64,000 nt of DNA from Kluyvera ascorbata_C. GTDB lineage: Bacteria; Pseudomonadota; Gammaproteobacteria; Enterobacterales; Enterobacteriaceae. The translations under genes and the position numbers were made by a program. The notes under the pieces were generated by a model. That model did not search any database, was not told the DNA's origin, and saw only the letters and a list, made by a program, of their open reading frames with translations. The stretch's first letter is position 1. Each line of letters starts with the position of its first letter. Shown in pieces: positions 42,187 to 52,310 of the stretch. The stretch lies in the NCBI RefSeq assembly GCF_044197065.1, contig NZ_JBIQOI010000001.1:310001-374000 (forward strand). Reading direction: 5' to 3'.

Positions 42187-43752
42187 CGTGTATTCCTGCT
42201 GCGGTGCTGAAAAGACGCGCCTGCATTCCCCTTGCTCGACCACTTCTCCCTGCCGCAATACCATCACCTGGTGGCACAACGAACGCACAACGTGCAGATC
42301 GTGGCTGATAAAGATATAGGTCAGCCGATGTTTTTCCTGTAATGCCTTAAGCAGCGTCAGAATTTGCGCCTGAACGGTGCGATCGAGCGAGGACGTGGGT
42401 TCGTCCAGCACGATGAGCTCAGGCTGCAGGATAAGCGACCGCGCGATAGCGATACGCTGACGCTGGCCGCCGGAAAAGGCCGACGGGTAGCGCTGTCGGG
42501 TTTCGGGATCGAGCCCCACTTCTCGCATCGCGTCAATCACCTTCCGTTCACGTTCCGCCGCGTTCAGCGAAGGGTGGTGTACTCGCAACCCTTCTTCGAT
42601 AATTTGCTGAGCAGTCAGCCGTGGGTTAAGCGACGAGTTGGGATCCTGGAATACCACCTGGATGCGACGACGCAGCGGCAGCATCTGCTGACGGCTACGC
42701 CCCTGAATCACCTCGCCGGCAAAGCGAATATCACCCTCAGAGCTGATAAGACGCAACAGCGCCAGCCCGGTGGTGCTTTTACCGGAGCCGGACTCGCCGA
42801 CCAATCCCAACGTTTCCCCTTTGCGCAGGGTAAAACTCAAATTGTTAACCACCTTATTGTGGCTGACGACCCGCCGCAAAATGCCCTTGCGGATGGGAAA
42901 CGCCACGCTGAGACGGTTGACCTCAAGCAACGGTACGGCATCCTGCGGCAAAGGCACCGGGTCGCCTGTGGGCTCGCTGTCCAGCAGTTTGCGGGTGTAA
43001 GCATGCTGCGGCGCGGCGAAAAGCGCGGTGGCGCTGTTCTGCTCCACGCAGCGGCCCTGCTGCATGACCGCGACCCGGTCGGCCAGCTTGCGGACGATAC
43101 TGAGGTTATGGGTGATAAACAGCAGCCCCATATTGAGCTCGGTACGAAGCTCTCTCAGTAACTGCAGGATTTGTGCCTGTACCGACACATCGAGCGCGGT
43201 GGTGGGTTCATCGGCAATCAAGAGTTCCGGGCGTGTCAGTAGCGCCATGGCAATCATCACCCGCTGGCGCTCGCCGCCAGAGAGCTGATGCGGATAGTCA
43301 GCCAGCCTTTTGGCCGCGTTGCGGATGCCCACGCGGTCAAGACAGTCGAGGATCTCCCCGCGCGCGGCCTCTTTACGCATTCCCCGGTGCAAGGAGAGCA
43401 CTTCATAAAGCTGCTTTTCCAGATTATGTAGCGGGTTCAGCGACACCATGGGCTCCTGGAAAATCATCGCAATACGGTTACCGCGCACGCCGCGCAGCGT
43501 CTGCGGGCTGGCGTGCAGCAATGATTCCCCGGCAAAGCGGATATCGCCAGTAGGGTAGCTGACCGGCGGCTCTGGCAGCAGGCGAAGAATCGACAGCGCG
43601 GTGACGCTTTTTCCCGAACCTGACTCTCCGACCAGCGCCAGCGTCTCACCGGCATTCAATGACAGCGACAGCCGATCAACGACGGTGGTGGCGATGCCCT
43701 GCTGGTGGAAGGCAATAGAGAGGCTGTCGATTTCCAGAAGTGGTTGCTGCAT
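42163..43752 (-). CDS. yejF: Peptide ABC importer, double ATPase subunit
   Basis: Energises the YejABEF importer, which takes up peptides and microcin C. The 529 residues hold two complete ATPase domains, each with Walker A GESGSGKS (near residues 41 and 315) and an ABC signature (LSGGERQR and FSGGQRQR), plus oligopeptide-transporter tails. It is the last gene of the operon, one base after yejE. Confidence 0.97.
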   Translation of the reverse strand: MQQPLLEIDSLSIAFHQQGIATTVVDRLSLSLNAGETLALVGESGSGKSVTALSILRLLPEPPVSYPTGDIRFAGESLLHASPQTLRGVRGNRIAMIFQEPMVSLNPLHNLEKQLYEVLSLHRGMRKEAARGEILDCLDRVGIRNAAKRLADYPHQLSGGERQRVMIAMALLTRPELLIADEPTTALDVSVQAQILQLLRELRTELNMGLLFITHNLSIVRKLADRVAVMQQGRCVEQNSATALFAAPQHAYTRKLLDSEPTGDPVPLPQDAVPLLEVNRLSVAFPIRKGILRRVVSHNKVVNNLSFTLRKGETLGLVGESGSGKSTTGLALLRLISSEGDIRFAGEVIQGRSRQQMLPLRRRIQVVFQDPNSSLNPRLTAQQIIEEGLRVHHPSLNAAERERKVIDAMREVGLDPETRQRYPSAFSGGQRQRIAIARSLILQPELIVLDEPTSSLDRTVQAQILTLLKALQEKHRLTYIFISHDLHVVRSLCHQVMVLRQGEVVEQGECRRVFSAPQQEYTRQLIALS

Positions 43753-43753
43753 C

Positions 43754-44776
43754 TTATACCGCCTTAGAAGGATCGAAGGCGTCGCGCACCGCCTCGCCGA
43801 TGAAAATCAGCAATGAGAGCAGCACGGCGACGCAGAGAAACGCGGCGATCCCAAGCCAGGGGGCCTGTAGATTGTTCTTGCCCTGAAGCAGCAGTTCACC
43901 GAGTGACGGTGAGCCGAGCGGCAGACCAAATCCGAGGAAATCGAGCGAGGTGAGGGTGGTAATCGAACTACACAGAATAAACGGAATAAAGGTCAGCGTA
44001 GCAACCATGGCGTTGGGCAGCATATGGCGCAGGATAATACTGCGGTCGCCCACCCCAAGCGCCTGCGCGGCGCGAATATAGTCGTAGTTGCGGGTACGTA
44101 AGAATTCCGCGCGCACCACGCCAACCAGCGACATCCAGCCGAACAGCACGGTAATCGCCAGCAGCCACCAGAAATTAGGCTGTACCACGCTTGAAAGCAG
44201 GATAATCAAAAACAGCGTTGGCATCCCTGACCACACTTCGATAAACCGCTGTCCCCAAAGATCGATACGCCCGCCGTAGTAGCCCTGAACCGCGCCGACA
44301 ATAACGCCCATCACGCTGGAACAGACGGTCAGGATCAGCCCAAACAGCAGCGAGATGCGGGTGCCGTAGAGAATACGCGCCAGCACGTCACGACCGTTAG
44401 CATCGGTACCGAGCCAGTTTTGCCGCGACGGCGGGGAAGGGAAGGGGACGTCGGTGCTGAAGTTAATGCTGCTGGCACCGAAGCGGATAGGTGTCCATAG
44501 TACCCAGCCGTTTTTTTCCAGCCGCTGCTGGAGCCACGGGTCCTGATAATCCGCGGCGGTGGCGAATTCTCCGCCGAAGGTTTTTTCGCTGTAGTTTTTG
44601 ACTACCGGCACATACAGGCTGCCCTGGTAGCTCACCAGCAGCGGGCGGTCGTTGGCGATAAGCTCTGCGCCGAGGCTACAGATGAAAATAACGAGGAAAA
44701 TCCACAGCGACCAGAAGCCGCGTCGGTTGTGACAAAAACGTGCCCAGCGGGCCTGATTGACGGCGTTTAACGTCAT
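43754..44776 (-). CDS. yejE: Peptide ABC importer, permease YejE
   Basis: Inner-membrane permease of the DppC/OppC type, 340 residues (341 in E. coli). One helix near residue 25, a periplasmic insertion, then five helices with the LGTDANGRDVLARILYG segment typical of these permeases and an EAA loop near residue 240. It starts two bases after the yejB stop. Confidence 0.97.
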   Translation of the reverse strand: MTLNAVNQARWARFCHNRRGFWSLWIFLVIFICSLGAELIANDRPLLVSYQGSLYVPVVKNYSEKTFGGEFATAADYQDPWLQQRLEKNGWVLWTPIRFGASSINFSTDVPFPSPPSRQNWLGTDANGRDVLARILYGTRISLLFGLILTVCSSVMGVIVGAVQGYYGGRIDLWGQRFIEVWSGMPTLFLIILLSSVVQPNFWWLLAITVLFGWMSLVGVVRAEFLRTRNYDYIRAAQALGVGDRSIILRHMLPNAMVATLTFIPFILCSSITTLTSLDFLGFGLPLGSPSLGELLLQGKNNLQAPWLGIAAFLCVAVLLSLLIFIGEAVRDAFDPSKAV

Positions 44777-44778
44777 GG

Positions 44779-45867
44779 TTAGCGGCCCTCAAAATCAATG
44801 CGTGGGTCTACCAGCGTGTAGCTGATATCGCTGACGATATTCATCAGCAGGCCAATCAGGGTGAAAATATAGAGCGTGCCGAACATCACCGGGTAGTCGC
44901 GTGATACGGTAGCTTCATAACCCAGCAGCCCCAGCCCGTTCAGGGAGAACATCACCTCGATAAGCAGCGAGCCGGTAAAGAACATGCTGATAAACGTCGC
45001 CGGGAAGCCCGCTATCACCAGCAGCATGGCGTTACGAAAGATATGCTTCCAGAGGATCTGCTTTTCACCGACCCCTTTTGCCCGTGCGGTAACCACGTAC
45101 TGTTTGCGGATCTCATCGAGAAACGAGTTTTTAGTCAGCATGGTCAGCGCGGCGAAACCGCCGATCACCGTCGCCAGTACCGGCAGGGTGATATGCCAGA
45201 GATAGTCGGTGATTTTCTGGTACCACGGCAGGGTGTCAAAGTTGGCGGACACCAGCCCGCGCAGGGGGAATATGTCGTAATAGCTGCCACCGGCAAAGAA
45301 GACGATCAGTACAATCGCGAAAAGAAATGCCGGGATGGCATAGCCGATAATAATGCCCGTACTGCTCCAGATATCAAAACGGCTGCCGTTGTACACCGCT
45401 TTGCGAATGCCCAGCGGTATCGAAACCAGATAGATAATCAGCGTGCTCCAGAGCCCGAGCGTAATAGAAACGGGAAGGCTCTCTTTCATGAGCTGCATGA
45501 CCGAAGCGTTGCGAAATAGGCTATTGCCAAAATCAAAGCGCAGATAGTCGCCCAGCATTTTGAAATAGCGCTCGTGCAGCGGTTTATCGAATCCGTAGCG
45601 ATGGGTAATTTCGGCGATGACCTCTGGGTCAAGCCCGCGCCCTCCGCGATACTGGCTTTCCGCAATATTGCCCACGCCCGCGCGTGCCTGCGTGCGCTCC
45701 ATCCCGCCGCCGCCGGGTAATCCCCCCTGATGACCGAACTCAACCGCCGCAATCGCCTGGTCAACCGGGCCACCTGGCGCTATCTGTACGATAAAAAAGT
45801 TGAGCGTGATGATGGCCCACAGCGTGGGGATGATAAGCAATAGTCGACGAATCAGATAGGCGCCCAT
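44779..45867 (-). CDS. yejB: Peptide ABC importer, permease YejB
   Basis: Partner permease of the DppB/OppB type, 362 residues (364 in E. coli), with six membrane helices. The periplasmic insertion around residues 50-75 is Gly-rich. The EAA-like loop ARAKGVGEKQILWKH is present. It follows yejA by nine bases. Confidence 0.97.
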   Translation of the reverse strand: MGAYLIRRLLLIIPTLWAIITLNFFIVQIAPGGPVDQAIAAVEFGHQGGLPGGGGMERTQARAGVGNIAESQYRGGRGLDPEVIAEITHRYGFDKPLHERYFKMLGDYLRFDFGNSLFRNASVMQLMKESLPVSITLGLWSTLIIYLVSIPLGIRKAVYNGSRFDIWSSTGIIIGYAIPAFLFAIVLIVFFAGGSYYDIFPLRGLVSANFDTLPWYQKITDYLWHITLPVLATVIGGFAALTMLTKNSFLDEIRKQYVVTARAKGVGEKQILWKHIFRNAMLLVIAGFPATFISMFFTGSLLIEVMFSLNGLGLLGYEATVSRDYPVMFGTLYIFTLIGLLMNIVSDISYTLVDPRIDFEGR

Positions 45868-45876
45868 GTTCTCTCC

Positions 45877-47700
45877 TTAGCGTCGGGAAGCGGGTAACTT
45901 CGCCGCTTTGTTCACGTTGTACCACCATGTGTCGAAGCCGGGCGCATCCGTGCCGGAGGCATAAAGCGGGTGTACGCTGGGGTAGGAAAACTTATCCCAA
46001 TAGGCCGTTCGGCTGCCGGACATATACCACATCGGCAACATGTAATAGTTCCAGGTCAGCACCCGGTCGAGGGCGCGTCCTAGCGGCAGCAGTTTCTGCT
46101 TGTTGCCCTGCCAGCGGATTATCTGGTTGATCAGGCTGTCGATGGCCGGGCTGGCGACGCCGGGCGAGTTGTAGGAGGAGTTGATGTACTCTGATGACCA
46201 GGAGATTTGCAGGTCTGAGCTTGGCCACGGCATCGCCCGCCATAGGCGCGGCATCATGTCATAGTCACGCTTACGCATGCGGTTGGTAATCTGCGAAATA
46301 TCGACCTGGCGGATATCCATCTTCACGCCCAGACGCTGTAGATTACGCTGGAAGGGCATCACCCACTGATCGTTACCGCCGGAGGGGAGCAGCAGTTCAA
46401 AGCGCAGCGGCTGGCCGGTTTTCGCATTCACCCGCTGCTGGCCCTTCAGCACCCAGCCGGCATCGGTAAGCAGATTGCCTGCTTTTAACAGATTGTCGCG
46501 GTCAAAACCGTGGCCGTCAGAAGTGGCTGGTTGATAAATCGAGGTGAAGACTTCTGGCGGCAGTTCGCTTTTTAGCGGTGCCAGCAGCGTCAGCTCATCG
46601 GCATCAGGGTAGCCGCGTGCGGCGTATTCGGTATTCTGGAAATAGCTGTTGGCGCGGCTGTAGGCGTTGTAAAACAGCGCCTTGTTCATCCATTCAAAAT
46701 CAAAGGCCATGCTGACCGCCTCGCGTACCCGTCGGTCTGTAAAGACCGGGCGCTGGATGTTAAAGGCCAGCCAGCGGGTGTCCTGCGCGGCATTATTCTT
46801 TTGTTCATCCTTAACGATATAGCCGCTGGCGAAGTTTTTGCCGATGTAGCGCGTGGCCCAGTTTTTGGCGCTGCTCTCGGTGCGTACGTCGTAGGCTCCG
46901 GCTTTGAAAGCCTCAAAGGCAACGTTGTCATCGAGATAATAGTCGTAGCGAATGGTGTCGAAGTTCCAGCGTCCACGGTTTACCGGCAGGTCCGCGCCCC
47001 AGTAATCTTTTACCCGCTGGTAGACGATGTATTGCCCCATACGCCAGTCGCTAATGCGATAAGGGCCGCTTGCCAGCGGTGGCGTGCTGAGCGGCTCGCT
47101 AAGGTTATGATCCTTCCAGAACTTCTCCGGCAAGATTGGCAGGGTAAAAAGGCTCAGCATATCCTCTTTACCCGGCTTCGCGAGCTCAATGCGCACCGTC
47201 AGCGGGGCGATAGCCTTGACGGTCGTGCCTTTATAGACCAGACGAAACTGCGGCACGCCTTCGGTCATAAACTTATTGAAGGTGAAGGCCACGTCGCGGG
47301 CGGTAATCGGGCTGCCGTCGTGAAAACGGGCGCGTGGGTTGATGGTGAGCTCTACCCAGGAGTAGTCGTCGGCATAGCGTGCCCGGTCGGCAACGAGCGG
47401 GTAGTAACTGCCCGGTTCGTCATCGGAAGTGGTGAACAGGGCGTCATACAGGGAATCGGTGCGAACGGCCGCGTTTCCCCGCAGCGCAAAGCGGTTAAAG
47501 TTATCGAAGGTGCCAAGTGCGGCAAGCGTCACGCTGCCACCCTTCGGTGCCGCAGGATTGACGTAATCAAAGTGGTTGAAGTCGACGGCGTATTTAGGCT
47601 CACCGATAACCGCAAACGCGTAGCTCTCTTTGATGGTCTGCGCCTGCAATGACAGGCTGAACAGCATCAGCAGGGGTATAAAGACGCGCGCTACGATCAC
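45877..47700 (-). CDS. yejA: Peptide ABC importer, periplasmic binding protein YejA
   Basis: Solute-binding protein of the Yej system (SBP_bac_5 family), which captures peptides and the Trojan-horse antibiotic microcin C. A GTG start at 47700 gives 607 residues and aligns with E. coli (604); an in-frame ATG at 47718 adds six and has no clear ribosome site. A signal peptide ends near SLQAQ|TIKESYAF. The fold signature RFHDGSPITARDVAFTF is present. It is the first gene of yejABEF. Confidence 0.95.
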   Translation of the reverse strand: MIVARVFIPLLMLFSLSLQAQTIKESYAFAVIGEPKYAVDFNHFDYVNPAAPKGGSVTLAALGTFDNFNRFALRGNAAVRTDSLYDALFTTSDDEPGSYYPLVADRARYADDYSWVELTINPRARFHDGSPITARDVAFTFNKFMTEGVPQFRLVYKGTTVKAIAPLTVRIELAKPGKEDMLSLFTLPILPEKFWKDHNLSEPLSTPPLASGPYRISDWRMGQYIVYQRVKDYWGADLPVNRGRWNFDTIRYDYYLDDNVAFEAFKAGAYDVRTESSAKNWATRYIGKNFASGYIVKDEQKNNAAQDTRWLAFNIQRPVFTDRRVREAVSMAFDFEWMNKALFYNAYSRANSYFQNTEYAARGYPDADELTLLAPLKSELPPEVFTSIYQPATSDGHGFDRDNLLKAGNLLTDAGWVLKGQQRVNAKTGQPLRFELLLPSGGNDQWVMPFQRNLQRLGVKMDIRQVDISQITNRMRKRDYDMMPRLWRAMPWPSSDLQISWSSEYINSSYNSPGVASPAIDSLINQIIRWQGNKQKLLPLGRALDRVLTWNYYMLPMWYMSGSRTAYWDKFSYPSVHPLYASGTDAPGFDTWWYNVNKAAKLPASRR

Positions 47701-47771
47701 GATAAGGCTACCCCGCATGGAAAAGTATTGATTGAAAAAGGCTTTTATCCTTGAATCTTAAATGACCTTGC

Positions 47772-49334
47772 TTAACTTGTGAAATACTTTGCCGGCTTAC
47801 GATATTCCACAATCAGCTGTTGCAGCGTGAGCGGGCGGCTTATCAGGTAGCCTTGCAGGAAGTCGACGCCGTGATCGCGCAGCCAGGCCGCCTGCTCTTC
47901 GGTTTCAACGCCTTCGGCCACGGTGACCAGGTTCAGACGATGGGTCAGGGTGAGTACGGCATCCAGTACTGGTGAGGTAATCGTCTCACGGCCGATGGCG
48001 TTGACAAAACCACGGTCGATTTTCAGGTAGTCGAGAGTAAAGCGTTCAAGATAGATAAGCGCGCTGTGCCCGGTGCCGAAATCATCAATAGCGATCTCGA
48101 TACCTTCACCGCGTAGCCAGGCAAACAGGTTCATCGCCCGTTCCTGATTCAGCATATCGCGCTCGGTTATCTCCAGCACAATCTGGAAATAGTTATCCGG
48201 CAGGCTTGCCGCCAGATGACGGATATCGTGCTGGAAGCTCTCGGCGTGCAGATGGCTGGGTGCGATGTTGATACCAAGCTTAGCACCCGGCGGCAGAAGG
48301 TCTTTCAGCACCTGCGCATCGCGGGCAATCAGTTCGAATAGATGATGGGTGAGGGGAACAATTAAATCCTGCGCTTCGGCGTAACTGATGAACGCATCGG
48401 GTGGAATATTCCCGACCGTTGGATGCGACCAGCGCATAAGTGCCTCTACGCCAGTAATCTGGCGGTTTTTCGCGTCCACTACCGGCTGATAAACTACATA
48501 GAACTGTCGATGTTTAATTGCGGCAAGGATCTCTTTTCCAGGGCGTGAGCGAATCGCCAGAATATAGAGGCAGAGCAGGCCGCCAATCAGGCCACACGTC
48601 AGCCCGAGCAGGAGAGAATAGAGCGAATTATCGGTACTGAGCGCGTTGCTGTAGAGATAGATCTCCAGCGGGACGCCTTTTATCTTTACGTGACGAACGG
48701 CGGTATCGGGTATCTGGTCGAGCGTAAGGGGTTTGCTACTGAAGGTGGAAATAGCCGTTTTGCCGTTGACGACCAGCGCGACGCCGTTATAGGGACTTTG
48801 CTTAGAGGAATAAAGTACCCAGGGCATCAGGTTGGCGTTAATGGAGGCAAAGATGCCGCGATTTTCCAGCAGCGGGCTTTTGACCCACAGCACGAATGCT
48901 GGGGTGGTTGGCATCATTGGCGTGCCGGAGACGATCCCCATTACATGTGATTTTGTGAGATCGAGATCCGGCACCAGTTCCTTGAGCCCCAGCGACATCG
49001 GACCGGTGGCGGAAGAGCAGTAAGCAATGTGATCTTTAACCAGCAGAAAGGCGCGTACGTTCATGCTAAACGCCGCGCGTTCGGTGAGTTCCGAAGAGAC
49101 CGCTTTGCAGGGATCCATGGTGAGCGGTTGCAGGGAGTCTATGGTGACCAGTATCTGGTTAAAGTAGTTGTCCAGGTAGTTTTGCAGGCTGGAGATGGTG
49201 TTATCGAACTGGGCCGCACGACGATGGTGAAAGATAGAATACTGTGCCAATCCTGCAGCAAGGGCAATGAGCAGGCCGACGACAACGCTAGTCAGAACAA
49301 TGCGGCGGTTAATTAATGAGTGACGAGTAAACAT
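47772..49334 (-). CDS. pdeN: c-di-GMP phosphodiesterase PdeN (Rtn), CSS-EAL type
   Basis: Inner-membrane enzyme that degrades cyclic di-GMP. It has 520 residues (518 in E. coli). Two membrane helices (about 12-32 and 240-260) flank a periplasmic CSS-motif domain with YCSS, a redox-sensing disulfide site in this family. The cytoplasmic EAL domain looks active: EALMRW, NIAPS, EITERD, DDFGTGHS and EGVE are all kept. It is transcribed alone between yejA and mepS. Confidence 0.95.
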   Translation of the reverse strand: MFTRHSLINRRIVLTSVVVGLLIALAAGLAQYSIFHHRRAAQFDNTISSLQNYLDNYFNQILVTIDSLQPLTMDPCKAVSSELTERAAFSMNVRAFLLVKDHIAYCSSATGPMSLGLKELVPDLDLTKSHVMGIVSGTPMMPTTPAFVLWVKSPLLENRGIFASINANLMPWVLYSSKQSPYNGVALVVNGKTAISTFSSKPLTLDQIPDTAVRHVKIKGVPLEIYLYSNALSTDNSLYSLLLGLTCGLIGGLLCLYILAIRSRPGKEILAAIKHRQFYVVYQPVVDAKNRQITGVEALMRWSHPTVGNIPPDAFISYAEAQDLIVPLTHHLFELIARDAQVLKDLLPPGAKLGINIAPSHLHAESFQHDIRHLAASLPDNYFQIVLEITERDMLNQERAMNLFAWLRGEGIEIAIDDFGTGHSALIYLERFTLDYLKIDRGFVNAIGRETITSPVLDAVLTLTHRLNLVTVAEGVETEEQAAWLRDHGVDFLQGYLISRPLTLQQLIVEYRKPAKYFTS

Positions 49335-49382
49335 GCAACTTCTCTATGCTACGGAACTCTAAAGAAAAGAATACTGATTAAG

Positions 49383-49420
49383 CATAAAAAAAGCACTGCC
49401 GGAGCAGTGCTTTTTTTATG
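49383..49420. terminator. Bidirectional terminator between pdeN and mepS
   Basis: A near-perfect palindrome, CATAAAAAAAGCACTGC and its complement around CGGA, gives a strong stem with A/T tracts on both sides. It follows mepS in the minus direction. Confidence 0.93.
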
Positions 49421-49457
49421 CTTACCGTCAGCCAAGGGAAACCGACGGTAAACGACA

Positions 49458-50030
49458 TTACGAACGACTCAGGACGCGGCGAGCTTCGTTGTAACGTTTA
49501 TTCCAGTACGGTTCGTTCATGCTGGAAATGGTCACACCGCTGCTGGTGGAAGCATGAACAAACTGGTTGTTGCCGATGTAGATACCGACATGGCGGCCAG
49601 TAGAGCCCGCGCGGAACAATACTAAATCACCGGTTCGGAGCTGGCTGCGTTTAACGGATTTACCCGTTTCCTGCTGCTCCCAGGTGGAGCGCGGCAGCTC
49701 TAAGCCAAACTGTTCGCGGAAGGTACGCTGCACAAAGCTGGAGCAGTCGATACCACGCTTGGTGTCGCCGCCCAAGCGGTAACGAACACCTTTCCATCCT
49801 GCGTATTGATCCATCAGACGGGACTTCACGTCGAGGTTACGCACCATGGTTTCAAATTCATCCTGAGAGGCTTGCAGTGACGAGGCATCTTCGGTGCCCA
49901 CTGCATGCGTCTCAGAATGCATGTTCTTAGCGGTGTTACTTGTGTTACTACAGGCAGAAAGCAGAACCGCAACTGCTACTGCTGGAATCGCTCGCAAGAT
50001 ATATCTCAAAATCGGCTGAGATTTGACCAT
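49458..50030 (-). CDS. mepS: Murein DD-endopeptidase MepS (Spr), lipoprotein
   Basis: Outer-membrane lipoprotein that cuts peptidoglycan crosslinks to allow sacculus growth; in E. coli it is degraded by Prc with NlpI. It has 190 residues (188 in E. coli). The lipobox LSAC gives Cys27 with Ser at +2, so outer-membrane sorting is expected. The NlpC/P60 triad is Cys96 (in DCSSF), His147 and His159. It is monocistronic with a long leader. Confidence 0.97.
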   Translation of the reverse strand: MVKSQPILRYILRAIPAVAVAVLLSACSNTSNTAKNMHSETHAVGTEDASSLQASQDEFETMVRNLDVKSRLMDQYAGWKGVRYRLGGDTKRGIDCSSFVQRTFREQFGLELPRSTWEQQETGKSVKRSQLRTGDLVLFRAGSTGRHVGIYIGNNQFVHASTSSGVTISSMNEPYWNKRYNEARRVLSRS

Positions 50031-50389
50031 TTTCGTTGTTTTCCCTTGAAGTCCTTAACGATGGAGTCGTTATAAAAAATGCCAAACGCGTCTGAGACTA
50101 AATACACGCAATCAATGAGACAATTCTTTGAATTCAGTTTTGTGGCATAGCGCACAAAGTTTTATTTGAGAACCGAATAATTGCTCTTTGAAACGACAAA
50201 CGCAAATGAGATTACCTTAACGAAAGCGGCATTGCGAGCGCTTTTGGCTGATTTTTTATAAGAAATAGTGATACACAAAGTTAAAAATTGTGAATGGGCA
50301 AAATTACGGCATTTATGAATAAAAAGTGGGCAACTCATTCATTATAAAAATGAATATTGTGACGAGAAGATGACCGTTGCGGTAAGCGA
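50031..50389. other. Non-coding region between mepS and lpxT
   Basis: About 360 AT-rich bases that should contain the mepS promoter and leader. No gene, repeat or small RNA is recognised. Confidence 0.5.
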
Positions 50390-50422
50390 TTAAAAAAAGA
50401 AAAGAGGGTGAATACCCTCTTT
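50390..50422 (-). terminator. lpxT intrinsic terminator
   Basis: AAAGAGGGT and ACCCTCTTT pair around GAAT at 50401-50422; in the minus direction a T-rich tract follows at once. Confidence 0.87.
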
Positions 50423-50447
50423 CTGGAATATCAGATGAATTGGTTAT

Positions 50448-51176
50448 TTAATGCGCCGATTTTGCTTTGGTCAAATTGGGCAAATTTCGCTCGAATAGGG
50501 CAATCACATTATCGCTTAATGACGTCATCAGAACCCATGGCGCGCCAATCAGTACTGCAGTTAACGAGCCGACGGCAATATCGGTGAACCAGTGAGCGCC
50601 AATCATCACGCGCGGGAAGGCAAAAACCACAAAAATGACCAGCGAAATAAGAAACGCGTTACGGCCGAAATAACGCCACATGAAGGTCGCGAATATCAGC
50701 AGCATCATTCCGTGGTCGCCCGGGAAACTGTCCCGCGAACCGTCTTTGGTCGAGAAGTCGATAAAGTCGCTAACGCGGTGTACGCCCGGCACAGAGAGCG
50801 ACGGGCTACTGCGGGTCACCGGCATCAGGTGCTGCGCTAACTGGTTAATAATCACCGCGGCCAGCAGCATCACCAGGCCGATAATCACAATACGGCGACG
50901 ACCCGCCGTCGTTTCTTTCAGCCAGAAGCTCAGCATCAGGCAACCCATGGCCAGCAGCGAGCAGCCGTCGAACGCGCGGTTATTAATAATGGCTAAGAAC
51001 CAGGCGTAACCCAGATTATCTGCGTTTAAACCCTGGTTAAAGGCGTGAAAAATAGCGAGGTCAGCAACGGACCAGAATCCGTGGTTGGCCGGCAGAAACC
51101 AGGAGAGAAATAACGCCACACCGGCAGCGTTAAGTAGAAGAATCAGGGGAAAACGTGTACGCATCTTAGTCATCAT
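50448..51176 (-). CDS. lpxT: Kdo2-lipid A phosphotransferase LpxT
   Basis: Inner-membrane PAP2-family enzyme that moves a phosphate from undecaprenyl pyrophosphate to lipid A, making the 1-diphosphate form. The ATG at 51176 with GAGA upstream gives 242 residues (237 in E. coli); the frame stays open to 51212. The family's catalytic blocks are RDSFPGDHGMM and RVMIGAHWFTD. Six membrane helices are visible. It follows yeiR by 32 bases. The domain has diverged from E. coli mostly at both ends. Confidence 0.94.
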   Translation of the reverse strand: MMTKMRTRFPLILLLNAAGVALFLSWFLPANHGFWSVADLAIFHAFNQGLNADNLGYAWFLAIINNRAFDGCSLLAMGCLMLSFWLKETTAGRRRIVIIGLVMLLAAVIINQLAQHLMPVTRSSPSLSVPGVHRVSDFIDFSTKDGSRDSFPGDHGMMLLIFATFMWRYFGRNAFLISLVIFVVFAFPRVMIGAHWFTDIAVGSLTAVLIGAPWVLMTSLSDNVIALFERNLPNLTKAKSAH

Positions 51177-51208
51177 CGCAATTAGTCTCGGCTGAAACCT
51201 TAGCGGTT

Positions 51209-52186
51209 TCACCCTAAACGAAGTTTCAACAGCGCCGTTTGTAGTGGATTCCAGTCGGTTTGCGCATCGTTTATCAACTCAATACGGCTGTCTGGTGGCG
51301 CAACATTCTGCGTTTCTATGTGCAGGTCTGCGCCCTGGCGGTTAATGCGCACCAGCCCTTCAGGAATGCGCATGACCGCCTTCAAACGAGTGACAGGCGC
51401 CAGACGTGCCCACTCCAGCAGGCCGATGGTGTCAAATGCGGTATCGGCATCAAAAATCCAGCCGCAGGCAAAGTAGCCCTGTCCCTCATTGACGCTGCGG
51501 CGCCAGCGTTGGTGCTCCGGCAGGCTCAGCGCGCCAAGCCCCTTATTTGATGGGTGGGAGTGGGAATGCGCGGCGCTGGCTTTCAGTTCCACGGTGTTGC
51601 TACGGGGCTTATCCAGCAGGGCAATATCAATATTGCCCTGGGTGGCTTCAACGTGCAGGCGCTCGGCGCCATTGCGTTGCCACCAGTTGGTCATCGCGTG
51701 CTGGCTTTCCGGGGTCGCGCGGTCTGCCTTGTTGCTCACGATAATATCGGCCGCCGCGAGCTGATCGCGGAAGTTTTCGTTAGTGGCGATTTTTTCGTCC
51801 AGCAGCTGACGCGGGTCCATGACGCACAGGGTGGCGCGCAGGTCGATCCACGGCTCGTAAACCGGAGCGGTGAGCAAGTCGAGGATCTGCTTAGGATGAC
51901 CGAGGCCAGTAGGTTCAATCAGCAGACGATCTGGCTTTCCCTGACGCAGCAGCGTATTCAGGCCGACCTGCATCGGCAGCCCGTTAACGCAGCACATACA
52001 GCCGCCGGGGATCTCTTTTAACAGCGCGCCGCTGTCGGCAAGCAAAGCGCCATCAATGCCGACTTCGCCAAACTCGTTGACCAGAACGGCCCATTTTTCA
52101 TCGGCGGGTTTATTGGCGAGCAGATGTAGAATTGAAGTGGTTTTCCCGCTGCCGAGAAAGCCGGTGATCAGATTGGTTTTAGTCAC
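51209..52186 (-). CDS. yeiR: Zinc-binding G3E-family GTPase YeiR
   Basis: COG0523 metal-chaperone-like GTPase; E. coli YeiR binds zinc and its GTPase is zinc-stimulated. It has 325 residues (328 in E. coli). Walker A is GFLGSGKTT at residues 9-17, the metal motif is GGCMCC, and the NKAD guanine-specificity motif is near residue 153. A short His-Ser stretch (HSHSHPSNK) in the middle may bind metal. It probably forms an operon with lpxT. Confidence 0.94.
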   Translation of the reverse strand: MTKTNLITGFLGSGKTTSILHLLANKPADEKWAVLVNEFGEVGIDGALLADSGALLKEIPGGCMCCVNGLPMQVGLNTLLRQGKPDRLLIEPTGLGHPKQILDLLTAPVYEPWIDLRATLCVMDPRQLLDEKIATNENFRDQLAAADIIVSNKADRATPESQHAMTNWWQRNGAERLHVEATQGNIDIALLDKPRSNTVELKASAAHSHSHPSNKGLGALSLPEHQRWRRSVNEGQGYFACGWIFDADTAFDTIGLLEWARLAPVTRLKAVMRIPEGLVRINRQGADLHIETQNVAPPDSRIELINDAQTDWNPLQTALLKLRLG

Positions 52187-52310
52187 GAAAACTCCGCCGA
52201 GGACATAGTGAGAGTGTTAACTGGATCACTTTATCCTGGCGAAGCTGGGTCAAAAAGAGAAGTGTTAAGGCGGGCCAATCCGCAGTTAGCCCACAAAACA
52301 GCAGAAAATG